This document shows, one piece after another, positions 1-5,469 of a stretch of DNA of 31,260 nt; positions within the stretch are counted from its first letter, which is position 1, and each line of letters opens with the position of its first letter. The notes under the pieces were generated by a model. It did not search any database and was not told where the DNA came from. It worked only from the letters and a program-made list of their open reading frames with translations. Position numbers and translations under genes: made by a program. This stretch comes from a virus, in the IMG/VR virus record IMGVR_UViG_3300047354_000692, positions 1 to 31,260 of that record. One strand, written 5' to 3'.

Positions 1-419
1 TTAGATTTATTTTTTATTACCCACCAATCTACTGATATAGGTTTAGGCCTATCTTCAAATTGTACTAAGGAATAAACTATAGTTCCTCTCTTTCCTTTAT
101 CCTCATTTTTTATAATTTGTATTTCACCGGAAGGATATGACAAAAGTCTTTTTGCATAAACTACTGAAATAAATTTTTCTATAGACTGTAAGTATTGTTC
201 AGAATTATTGCTATCTAAGCTTCTCCTGTATGGTCCTAAAACAAACAATGATATTCTTTTAATATCTAAATTGTTAACAAAAATTTCTTGCAATGGAGCT
301 TCTTTATCAATTGATACTGCATTTTGTCCAATATTTTTTACCCATAAAGAAGTTTCATTAGTAGTTGCATAAACTTGGGTGGAAAGTAAGCAAAGAATTA
401 TACTTAATAATCTAATCAT
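1..419 (-). CDS. MlaC-like periplasmic phospholipid-binding protein, 3' truncated by window edge
   Basis: The frame starts at ATG 419-417 and stays open to base 1, giving 139 codons with no stop, so the C-terminus lies outside the window. Residues 1-18 form a signal peptide (MIRLLSIILCLLSTQVYA, cleavage near the YA/TT boundary). The body follows the MlaC/Ttg2D pattern: a GPYRR segment near residue 64, a SEQYLQSIEKFISVVYAKRL helix, YPSGEIQII, then a GTIVYSLVQF strand and VDWWVI. MlaC ferries phospholipids across the periplasm between outer-membrane MlaA and the inner-membrane MlaFEDB transporter. The start overlaps the stop of the upstream nuclease gene as ATGA, so the two are translationally coupled. 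No other mla gene is visible. The gene is clearly more AT-rich than its neighbours, which suggests recent acquisition from a very AT-rich host. The family call is by pattern recognition; the role in infection is unknown. Confidence 0.7.
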   Translation of the reverse strand, partial: MIRLLSIILCLLSTQVYATTNETSLWVKNIGQNAVSIDKEAPLQEIFVNNLDIKRISLFVLGPYRRSLDSNNSEQYLQSIEKFISVVYAKRLLSYPSGEIQIIKNEDKGKRGTIVYSLVQFEDRPKPISVDWWVIKNKS

Positions 420-1096
420 CCATGCTTCTCGTAATACTGCTCACACCGTTTCCACCATTCTTGAGACCAGTCATCAAACTCATCCGGCCATAAGTCAAAC
501 TGCTGATACTCACCAGCACGACTACACATAAAAATATGTCCTTGACGTATATCAGTACCATGCACTTCATTATGACCTATTGCATATGCTGTAAGTTGTA
601 AGAAATAATCTTCAACCCATTCTAGTTTTTTAGGCTTGTTGGTTTGTTTAAAGTCCATTATGCAAGGATTACCTTTGTACTGACCTACTAAGTCAGTTGT
701 ACCAGCATAAATGCCAGGAACATATAGAGGGACTTCACTGCCCCATATTTCATCTACATCAACCATTGCATTATCACGCACTTTTGTTGCCATCATATGT
801 GCTTGCTGTGCATATGGATTGCTACCTGCTGTCGGCCATTCGCCAAACTCTATGTAGTCCTCTAGATACTTGTGCATTCTAGTACCTACGCCAGACGCTT
901 CAGTTACAATCTCTTGTGCTTTCTTTTCACCTACTCGCTTTTTCCATGCAATAAGGTGCGACATATCTTTGGTGCCGCTAAGGATAGTTGTTACACTTGC
1001 TACTGGAGGGTGACCTGGAGCTGCATACCTACGCTTTCCGTCTACTTCAACTCTTTGTAATCGTTCGTACTTGTACTTCTCAGTGATAAGGCTCAT
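416..1096 (-). CDS. PD-(D/E)XK (RecB/MGME1-like) exonuclease
   Basis: This 226-aa protein carries the RecB-type nuclease core: GTRMHKYLED (His75), an SEVPLY strand with Glu121, GTTD with Asp135, IMDFKQ with Asp148 and Lys150, and a downstream helix DYFLQLTAYA with Gln167 matching the QxxxY motif IV. These are the metal-binding and catalytic positions of the PD-(D/E)XK superfamily. Single-domain members of this size are common in T4-like marine phages and resemble the mitochondrial exonuclease MGME1. The likely role is DNA end processing in replication, recombination or host DNA breakdown. It lies 11 bases downstream of nfu on the same strand and overlaps the mlaC-like start, so the three genes probably form one early transcript from the sigma-70-like promoter at 1473-1501. 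Confidence 0.85.
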   Translation of the reverse strand: MSLITEKYKYERLQRVEVDGKRRYAAPGHPPVASVTTILSGTKDMSHLIAWKKRVGEKKAQEIVTEASGVGTRMHKYLEDYIEFGEWPTAGSNPYAQQAHMMATKVRDNAMVDVDEIWGSEVPLYVPGIYAGTTDLVGQYKGNPCIMDFKQTNKPKKLEWVEDYFLQLTAYAIGHNEVHGTDIRQGHIFMCSRAGEYQQFDLWPDEFDDWSQEWWKRCEQYYEKHG

Positions 1097-1107
1097 AAGT
1101 TCTCTTT

Positions 1108-1449
1108 TTAATCTTTGGCTATTACGTCATCGTCCCAGTAATCATCTGGGTTATAGTCATAGTTATGACGCATAAATGGATCAACACTTGAATTCGGATC
1201 GTCAACTCCTACAATAGTTTTAACTTCTGGAACCATAGATATCATAATACCTTCTATGCCTTGTTGGAGGGTCATTGCGGACATTGCACATCCAGAACAT
1301 GCTCCGCTCATTTCAAGTGTTAATGTTCCTTCTTGAAAGTCTACAAAGTTTACTACACCGCCATGTCCAGCTACTGCTGGTGCAACGTAATTTTCTAGGG
1401 TTTGTTTTATATTAGTAACAATTCTGTCATATTGCTCTTTATTATCCAT
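1108..1449 (-). CDS. Nfu-type Fe-S cluster scaffold/carrier (NifU C-terminal domain)
   Basis: The protein holds the NifU-like C-terminal domain: AGHGGVVNFVDF, then MSGACSGCAMSAMTLQQGIE with the paired cysteines C-S-G-C, then an acidic tail rich in Asp and Tyr. Nfu proteins bind a [4Fe-4S] cluster between two subunits through the CxxC pair and hand it to apo-enzymes. Two starts are possible. ATG at 1461 would leave only about five bases of leader after the promoter. The internal ATG at 1449 (MDNKEQYDR) is preceded by GGGA at a workable distance and is preferred. A standalone Nfu in a phage could support the radical SAM protein in this window or repair host Fe-S enzymes; that link is inference. 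Confidence 0.88.
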   Translation of the reverse strand: MDNKEQYDRIVTNIKQTLENYVAPAVAGHGGVVNFVDFQEGTLTLEMSGACSGCAMSAMTLQQGIEGIMISMVPEVKTIVGVDDPNSSVDPFMRHNYDYNPDDYWDDDVIAKD

Positions 1450-1472
1450 TACTTTTCCCATGTATAACTTAT

Positions 1473-1501
1473 ATTATAGCATCAAAGTATCAATTTGTCA
1501 A
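1473..1501 (-). promoter_or_regulatory. Consensus sigma-70 promoter for nfu
   Basis: Read on the minus strand this is TTGACA (1501-1496), a 17-base spacer, and TATAAT (1478-1473), identical to the bacterial sigma-70 consensus in both hexamers and spacing. Predicted initiation is about 5-17 bases before the two candidate nfu starts. It should be used early by unmodified host polymerase. Confidence 0.85.
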
Positions 1502-1508
1502 GTATTAT

Positions 1509-1838
1509 TTAGAGATCTTTACCAACGTCAGTTGCATTTTTCGCCATTTTGGAAACTTCATCTCCGGGACGTCCTGGATTTCCTGGCAAGTCTTCAACAT
1601 CGTCAACTTCAGAAGTTTTAAGTTCTATTTTGTCTTTGTCAAAGTTTTTAACAATTTTTTGGATTTTGGGATCGCTGTCATATGCAGCTTTGAATACATC
1701 ATATGAAAACTGATTACGTCCTGTATTCTGCATAAACTTGTCAAGTTTCTTTATGCTAATTACAGTTCTATCAGATTGTTTTAAATGATCTAGGATTTGG
1801 AATATAGACGTACTGTCTACATTTTCTTCTATTTTAGC
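1509..1838 (-). CDS. Start-less downstream frame, probably expressed by -1 frameshift from the scaffold-like gene
   Basis: A 109-codon open frame runs from 1838 to the stop at 1509 in the -1 frame relative to the preceding gene. Its first in-frame ATG is at 1733, which would leave a 74-aa protein, but the 35 codons before it also read as ordinary protein (for example IFQILDHLKQSDRTVISIKK) and join smoothly onto a motif I remember from T4-like phage proteins (FKAAYDSDPKIQKIVKNFD, then LKT). No ATG, GTG or TTG lies in those 35 codons. The frame is entered exactly at an A AAA AAG slippery heptamer at the end of the upstream gene. Either a -1 frameshift appends this domain to a fraction of scaffold molecules, or translation starts at 1733 and the conserved N-terminal part is lost. 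The C-terminus is acidic and Gly/Pro-rich. Function unknown, probably virion-related. Confidence 0.72.
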   Translation of the reverse strand, partial: AKIEENVDSTSIFQILDHLKQSDRTVISIKKLDKFMQNTGRNQFSYDVFKAAYDSDPKIQKIVKNFDKDKIELKTSEVDDVEDLPGNPGRPGDEVSKMAKNATDVGKDL

Positions 1839-1844
1839 TTTTTT
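1801..1844 (-). promoter_or_regulatory. Candidate programmed -1 frameshift signal (A AAA AAG plus stem-loop)
   Basis: On the minus strand the zero frame reads CCA AAA AAA AAG CTA AAA TAG. The heptamer A AAA AAG occupies 1844-1838, the same heptamer used by E. coli dnaX, and the zero-frame stop follows three codons later at 1831-1829. About 14 bases further on, AATGTAGAC (1823-1815) can pair with GTCTATATT (1809-1801) around a five-base loop, a 9-bp stem. The spacer is longer than the usual 5-9 bases and I see no strong Shine-Dalgarno-like stimulator upstream, so efficiency may be low. Confidence 0.65.
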
Positions 1845-2593
1845 TTTGGACGCTCTACAGACTCACGCTTTTCTCTGCCGCCTAGGTCTTCGCCACCTGC
1901 TTCTGCATCAGATGCACCAAAGTCGTCATCATCGGTACCAACAGTATCTAATGCATCGTCCATTTCGTCGTCAACTGGTTCCATGTCTGGATCTGCATCC
2001 GGGTCCATATCATCTGCACCCATAGTATCCATAGGCTCAGCTTCACCAGTAAGCTGTCCTACACCCTGTGTTAGTGTACCACGTGTTGTTTCCATTACAC
2101 CATACATTGATTCAAGTGCTGGCTTTACAAGACTAGTAAATGCTTCACTTGCTTCACTACCCATTTCATCACGGATTGCATCTGCTAGCTCTAACATAGA
2201 TTCGGTTTGCATTTCTGCTGTATCTTCCATCCATCCAGTTAGTCTGTCAACCATATCTTTAGCTGCCATTACTAGTTCTGCTTTATCTTCTTCGCCTTCA
2301 TTAACTTGCTGTACTGCTTCGTCAATAGCATCTACAATCGTGTCGTTGCGTTCTTCGATTGCTGTGTTAAGTACGTCAAGGAATAACTTACTCTTCTGAT
2401 ATGTTTTGTCTTGTACAGAATCAAATGCTTCATTTGTTTCCACTTGACTTAATGAGGTTCTAAGCTTGTTTCTAGCATCTTGTAACTGCTCAGTAGTAAA
2501 CTGATCAATATCAATTTTAGAACCAAACTTTTTAGCTAAACTTTCATTTAACTTTTTAGCACTGGCTGGTCTTGTAAATTCTCTAATATTCAT
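1829..2593 (-). CDS. Acidic, coiled-coil-rich prohead scaffold/core-like protein
   Basis: The 254-aa product has a mostly helical, charged N-terminal two thirds (residues 1-165), then a very acidic linker (about 166-235, rich in DD, DPD and MEP) and a basic tail ending RPKKKLK. Such composition is typical of phage head scaffold or core proteins, but I recognise no specific domain. The N-terminus MNIREFTRP fits the M-x-hydrophobic-x-E-hydrophobic leader shared by several genes here, and KKLNE at residues 13-17 matches the (L/I)xE cut site of T4-type prohead proteases. A good ribosome site (AAGGA, 8 bases before the ATG) and a late promoter at 2624-2631 precede it. The gene ends on the slippery run that opens the downstream frame, so a longer minor form is likely. 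Confidence 0.6.
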   Translation of the reverse strand: MNIREFTRPASAKKLNESLAKKFGSKIDIDQFTTEQLQDARNKLRTSLSQVETNEAFDSVQDKTYQKSKLFLDVLNTAIEERNDTIVDAIDEAVQQVNEGEEDKAELVMAAKDMVDRLTGWMEDTAEMQTESMLELADAIRDEMGSEASEAFTSLVKPALESMYGVMETTRGTLTQGVGQLTGEAEPMDTMGADDMDPDADPDMEPVDDEMDDALDTVGTDDDDFGASDAEAGGEDLGGREKRESVERPKKKLK

Positions 2594-2623
2594 TGCAACG
2601 TTCCTTGAACTTTTTTATATATG

Positions 2624-2631
2624 TATTTATA
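2624..2631 (-). promoter_or_regulatory. T4-type late promoter TATAAATA
   Basis: TATAAATA on the minus strand, 31 bases before the ATG of the scaffold-like gene, inside the last codons of the upstream gene. It matches the T4 late promoter -10 box exactly. Confidence 0.7.
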
Positions 2632-3055
2632 CTTTAGACAAAATTAATCTGTCTAAACTGTCTCGTACTTTTTGTGCTTCTACTAGAGAAATTTCTAATC
2701 TTGTTTCTCTAGTCTGTCTTGCTTGGTCACATTTACTTTTTCTTATCATATGCTTATAAAATACTGCATCATTATAGTGTTTTGCTAAATTATTTTCTAT
2801 ATCTATTATCTTATCGAACATATGACTCTTATTTTCAGCAAGATTCTTAGCTATTGCAATAGCTATTGACTTAAATTGTGTTTTATGTAGCTGTTTATTA
2901 CAAGAACTGTCATAAACAAGATAGCCTACTTTACTCTTCCTTACTACATATTGTTTAATACGAACACTATTACCTTTGGCAATTGGTATTGTAGTATCTT
3001 CTAGTCCTTTATCAACAATATCTTCAAGGTCATATATCAGATTGTCAGAAATCAT
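2627..3055 (-). CDS. Conserved T4-like phage protein of unknown function (142 aa)
   Basis: The protein begins MISDNLIYDLEDIVDKGLED and contains AKGNSVRIKQYVVRKSK and GYLVYDSSC, then a helical C-terminal half with KHYNDAVFYKHMIR. It resembles proteins found beside structural genes in marine T4-like phages, judged from memory of such sequences; I cannot assign a function. It has no signal peptide or membrane segment. It overlaps the next gene upstream by 11 bases and contains the scaffold gene's late promoter near its stop, consistent with a late, virion-linked block. Confidence 0.7.
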   Translation of the reverse strand: MISDNLIYDLEDIVDKGLEDTTIPIAKGNSVRIKQYVVRKSKVGYLVYDSSCNKQLHKTQFKSIAIAIAKNLAENKSHMFDKIIDIENNLAKHYNDAVFYKHMIRKSKCDQARQTRETRLEISLVEAQKVRDSLDRLILSKV

Positions 3056-3254
3056 TTTTTGTCACCATTACAGAGCGTTTGTCGAGCATTATTTTACTTA
3101 CCACACTTTTACGTATTAAGTTGTTAATTATGACTTGATCATGTTCTGTGAATGATGACAGCGGCTTTGTTTGATTGCCCAAAGTTTCTAATAATTCTTC
3201 TTCTTCATTGGTCAAGAATACTTCGAAGCTTTTAATGAGTTCGTTTAACTTCAT
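3045..3254 (-). CDS. Small hypothetical protein (69 aa) with MKxNEL leader
   Basis: The product MKLNELIKSFEVFLTNEEEE... is short, soluble and charged. Its first six residues fit the shared leader M-x-(L/I/V/Y)-x-(E/D)-(L/I/F). The remainder (TEHDQVIINNLIRKS) suggests a small helical fold. Both ends overlap neighbouring genes by a few bases (ATGA-type junction with the upstream gene at 3251-3254), so it is translated as part of one polycistronic block. Function unknown. Confidence 0.6.
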   Translation of the reverse strand: MKLNELIKSFEVFLTNEEEELLETLGNQTKPLSSFTEHDQVIINNLIRKSVVSKIMLDKRSVMVTKNDF

Positions 3255-3478
3255 TTTATTGCCGCTAGTTGTGTCTGTAGTTGTTTAAGCTGTTCGCGGG
3301 TAGCACGAATTTGATCTTGTATTACTTTCTTTTGTTCTTGCTTTTGCTTCGCTGCAACTGCTGGATTTTCTTCTGTACCCATTTGCTGTTTTGCTTGATC
3401 CATATTACTAACACCGGGTAGAGCGTCAGCTCTACCTTGCTGATCTGCAGGAGTGCCTACAAGTTCCATTATCTTCAT
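3251..3478 (-). CDS. Small hypothetical protein (75 aa) with C-terminal coiled coil
   Basis: The first half (MKIMELVGTPADQQGRADALPG) is flexible and the second half is a Gln/Lys/Glu-rich heptad region ending QLKQLQTQLAAIK, a likely coiled coil. The N-terminus again fits the shared leader, with IME at residues 3-5 resembling an (L/I)xE site. Start and stop overlap the flanking genes by four bases. It may be a small internal or scaffolding component; there is no direct evidence of role. Confidence 0.6.
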   Translation of the reverse strand: MKIMELVGTPADQQGRADALPGVSNMDQAKQQMGTEENPAVAAKQKQEQKKVIQDQIRATREQLKQLQTQLAAIK

Positions 3479-3789
3479 CGTTTGCTTCCCCTTCTCTTTC
3501 TAGGTCGAAGTGTTCTACGTGAACCAACATTTAACCTTTTAAGCTTTTGACTAGCTGGGCTAGTACGTTTTGTTCTATTAGATTTTATACTAACTGTTGC
3601 ACCTTTGCTACGCCTAGTCTTTTTCATTGTAGTCATTGCTTTTACATTTTTAGGTGCTGTACATGTTCCTGGTTTAGCAACAATACGTCCCTTACGTGAG
3701 CCACTAGTACATCTATACTTGCGTACGACTTTGTTACCTGTCTTACCAAATATAGGTGTTGCACCTTCTATTATCTCACGTACAAACAT
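3475..3789 (-). CDS. Highly basic VRKYRC-type phage protein, paralogue 1 (104 aa)
   Basis: After the leader MFVREIIEGATPIFG the protein is dominated by Lys and Arg. It contains VVRKYRCTSGSRKGRIV, a single later Cys (GTCTAPKNV), then a long basic tail ending RPRKRRGSKR. The next upstream gene shares the VVRKYRC core, the later Cys-x-APNV segment, a TKRxxPAS motif and the basic end, so the two are tandem paralogues. REIIE followed by Gly fits a T4 prohead-protease site (IIE at residues 6-8). Basic head-internal proteins are known in T4, and DNA binding inside the capsid is a reasonable inference. Confidence 0.7.
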   Translation of the reverse strand: MFVREIIEGATPIFGKTGNKVVRKYRCTSGSRKGRIVAKPGTCTAPKNVKAMTTMKKTRRSKGATVSIKSNRTKRTSPASQKLKRLNVGSRRTLRPRKRRGSKR

Positions 3790-3790
3790 A

Positions 3791-4207
3791 TTATCGCCTT
3801 CTACTTGTTGCTTTATTCAGACGCTGTACTCTAATTGATGCAGGATTAATACGTTTTGTCCTTTTTGCTTTCCTAGCAATTCTAGAACCTAATCTAGCTT
3901 TAACCCTTTTTAATGCAATACGCTTTTTTACATTTGGTGCAGCAAAGCATTGTTGTAACTTAGACACAATTCTATTTTTGCGTGGACCAGCTGAACATCT
4001 ATACTTACGTACAACTTTCTTACCAGATCTAGCCCAAGTAGGACCTTCGTCTAAGTCATCTTCCTCATGATGAACTTGAACTATCTTCCAACCTTTTTTA
4101 ACTAAAGCCACAGCTTTTTTCTTGTCAACTTTGTAAGAGAACCCTGTTTTAGGATTTTCTATTTCAACTGCGTCTTTAGGTGGTATGTATAGCTCGCGTA
4201 ATAACAT
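3791..4207 (-). CDS. Highly basic VRKYRC-type phage protein, paralogue 2 (138 aa)
   Basis: This is the longer paralogue of the preceding entry. An N-terminal part (residues 1-55) includes KTGFSYKVDKKKAVALVKKGWKIVQVHHEED, which looks like a small separate strand-helix unit. Then follow the shared KVVRKYRCSAGPRKNRIVSK core and a strongly basic tail ending ATSRRR. The start is set by the ATG at 4207, only five bases after the box GCTAAATA, so the mRNA may be leaderless. No Shine-Dalgarno sequence is visible. Likely nucleic-acid-binding virion protein, by composition only. Confidence 0.7.
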   Translation of the reverse strand: MLLRELYIPPKDAVEIENPKTGFSYKVDKKKAVALVKKGWKIVQVHHEEDDLDEGPTWARSGKKVVRKYRCSAGPRKNRIVSKLQQCFAAPNVKKRIALKRVKARLGSRIARKAKRTKRINPASIRVQRLNKATSRRR

Positions 4208-4212
4208 ATAGT

Positions 4213-4220
4213 TATTTAGC
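4213..4220 (-). promoter_or_regulatory. Late-promoter-like box GCTAAATA directly before an ATG
   Basis: GCTAAATA on the minus strand lies five bases from the ATG at 4207. The block CGCTAAATAACT(A/G)TATG recurs almost exactly before the basic protein gene starting at 25769. If it acts like a T4 late -10 box, transcription would begin at or next to the start codon. Confidence 0.5.
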
Positions 4221-4225
4221 GTAAT

Positions 4226-4459
4226 TTATAGGTTCATTACTAGAACTATGATGGTAGATAGCAGGCCGGCTGTAATTGTGCCTGCAGCGCCAATAATGAC
4301 TTTAGTCATACTTTTTTGGCCTTCAACAACATCTTTATGTATGCTGTCTACTTTTGATTCGATTTTGGTTAGTCTGCCCTCTAAAGCTTCGTAGCGTTGT
4401 TGACATAGATCAACGTGTGCTTCAAGGTTTTCTTTTTCTAATTCTGTGGCACCAGCCAT
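4226..4459 (-). CDS. Small coiled-coil plus single transmembrane protein, holin/spanin-like architecture (77 aa)
   Basis: Residues 1-50 form an amphipathic, heptad-like region (LEAHVDLCQQRYEALEGRLTKIESKV). A single membrane helix follows at the C-terminus (VIIGAAGTITAGLLSTIIVLVMNL). This layout is common among small phage membrane proteins of T4-like marine phages, some annotated as holins, but one membrane segment and no other lysis gene nearby make that only a possibility. The leader upstream contains a hairpin, GCTTAC (4492-4487) pairing with GTAAGC (4481-4476). A GATAAATA box overlaps the stop of the upstream gene about 100 bases before the start. Confidence 0.65.
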   Translation of the reverse strand: MAGATELEKENLEAHVDLCQQRYEALEGRLTKIESKVDSIHKDVVEGQKSMTKVIIGAAGTITAGLLSTIIVLVMNL

Positions 4460-4464
4460 CTTTA

Positions 4465-4554
4465 AACTCCGTAGTGCTTACGCTCAGTAAGCTTGATTAA
4501 GTAAACTCTTAGTTGGGCCTTAATTGTGTCTTTAGATGCCTGGTAGTTTTTGTG
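4465..4554 (-). other. Short protein-like frame without a start codon
   Basis: Thirty codons beginning CAC and ending at a TAA (4464-4462) read as plausible protein (YQASKDTIKAQLRVYLIKLT, ending RKHYGV). The frame is preceded directly by an in-frame TAG and holds no ATG, GTG or TTG. It could be a remnant of a small gene, a gene starting at a non-canonical codon, or chance. It fills most of the gap between two minus-strand genes. Confidence 0.25.
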
Positions 4555-4562
4555 CTACAATA

Positions 4563-4961
4563 TTATTTATCTAATAATTCAAAATTGGTATTGCTTATTT
4601 TAGGTTTTTGTGTGATAAAAACTGAATTTTTAAATTTTACTGTTTCAGCTAACTCAGTAATTATAGGAATTAAATTAAAATCATTGTTTAACATGTCTAG
4701 CGTTAATGAATCTGGTGCTGGAGATGTAAACTCAAACTGCCATATAGTTTGTTGTCCTTTGTAGTCACTTCCTAAACTTTTTTCCTTAGGAACTGCTGTA
4801 ATACATGTTGGACCACTAGTATATTCAATATTTGTTCTCAAACCTATCGTCTGTAGCACTGTGAGAAAGTTTTGCTGTTGTCTGTATGCAAGAGGATCTT
4901 CTCCACGCCTTGCTCCTGTTTCAGTAATGTCTACTAGTGTAGTAAGTCTAAACTTGTCCAT
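4563..4961 (-). CDS. Conserved hypothetical phage protein (132 aa)
   Basis: The product starts MDKFRLTTLVDITETGARRGEDPLAYRQQQNF and has alternating strand-rich segments (TIWQFEFTSP, KFKNSVFITQKPKI). I associate the opening motif (LVDITET, then QQQNF) with unassigned proteins of T4-like marine phages, but cannot give a function. It is soluble and has no signal peptide. The start lies four bases after the late-like box TGTAAATA (4973-4966) and lacks a ribosome binding site, which suggests a leaderless late mRNA. Confidence 0.65.
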   Translation of the reverse strand: MDKFRLTTLVDITETGARRGEDPLAYRQQQNFLTVLQTIGLRTNIEYTSGPTCITAVPKEKSLGSDYKGQQTIWQFEFTSPAPDSLTLDMLNNDFNLIPIITELAETVKFKNSVFITQKPKISNTNFELLDK

Positions 4962-4978
4962 ACAGTATTTACAGACAT

Positions 4979-5007
4979 AAAAAAAGAGCCCACATAAATG
5001 TGAGCTC
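4979..5007 (-). terminator. Intrinsic terminator after the small structural gene
   Basis: On the minus strand GAGCTCACAT (5007-4998) pairs with ATGTGGGCTC (4995-4986) around a two-base loop, with one G-U pair, and is followed by seven T (4985-4979). This ends the transcript of the 5047-5376 gene and insulates it from the gene at 4961. Confidence 0.85.
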
Positions 5008-5046
5008 TCAAAATCCTAAGGTAGATTTTATTTTTAGTTACGTAAA

Positions 5047-5376
5047 TTATGCACTTACGATAAACTGTCCGCCTTCAGTTACTGTTGCGGATGATAGGTC
5101 GATTGAATCAACTGTACCTAGTGCTTGTAAGCCAACTTGTAGACCAGCTGCGTTAGTTTGTGAAGCATCATATACGATGTTAATCAAACCAGCTGTGCCT
5201 TCACTGTTGATTGCAATTGGCTGTAGTTGCTGTGCAATAGCTTCAATAGTGGAACCAATTCCACCTTTAGCTGCTACTGAAGCACCACATGCTACAACTG
5301 CGAAACCTAAGTTTGCTGTTGAATAGATCGTTGCGTGTGCATGACCTAATCCGTTTACTCTTGTTACTGCTGCCAT
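5047..5376 (-). CDS. Small, probably abundant virion structural protein (109 aa)
   Basis: The protein (MAAVTRVNGLGHAHATIYST...) is rich in Ala, Gly, Thr, Ser and Val, with few charged residues and many short strands, as in head-decoration or other outer virion proteins. It sits alone between a late promoter (GATAAATA, 5443-5436) and a strong intrinsic terminator (4979-5007). Such a private transcription unit is usual for a product made in large amounts. A ribosome site (AGGAGAATATAAA before ATG) is clear. The 5' leader can fold a short AAGAAGA/TCTTCTT hairpin. Which virion part it forms cannot be told from sequence. Confidence 0.65.
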   Translation of the reverse strand: MAAVTRVNGLGHAHATIYSTANLGFAVVACGASVAAKGGIGSTIEAIAQQLQPIAINSEGTAGLINIVYDASQTNAAGLQVGLQALGTVDSIDLSSATVTEGGQFIVSA

Positions 5377-5435
5377 TTTATATTCTCCTATATTCTCTAA
5401 TGACTAAAGAAGACCTCTTCTTCTTTGTATACTTT

Positions 5436-5443
5436 TATTTATC
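5436..5443 (-). promoter_or_regulatory. T4-type late promoter GATAAATA
   Basis: GATAAATA on the minus strand, 60 bases before the ATG of the small structural protein gene. It is followed by a leader with a short hairpin (AAGAAGA with TCTTCTT). Confidence 0.6.
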
Positions 5444-5469
5444 ATCTATTAGGGAAAATATGGGGTGTT

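Noticed and set aside
1797-2399. Long plus-strand Ser/Pro-rich frame of 200 codons
   Set aside because: It is the antisense shadow of the acidic scaffold-like gene; its odd composition (runs of Ser, Ala, Ile) comes from reading the complement of GAY/GAR codons, and it has no ribosome site.
5000-5326. Plus-strand frame over the small structural gene
   Set aside because: The minus-strand frame has a promoter, ribosome site and terminator; the plus frame has none and starts inside the terminator hairpin.
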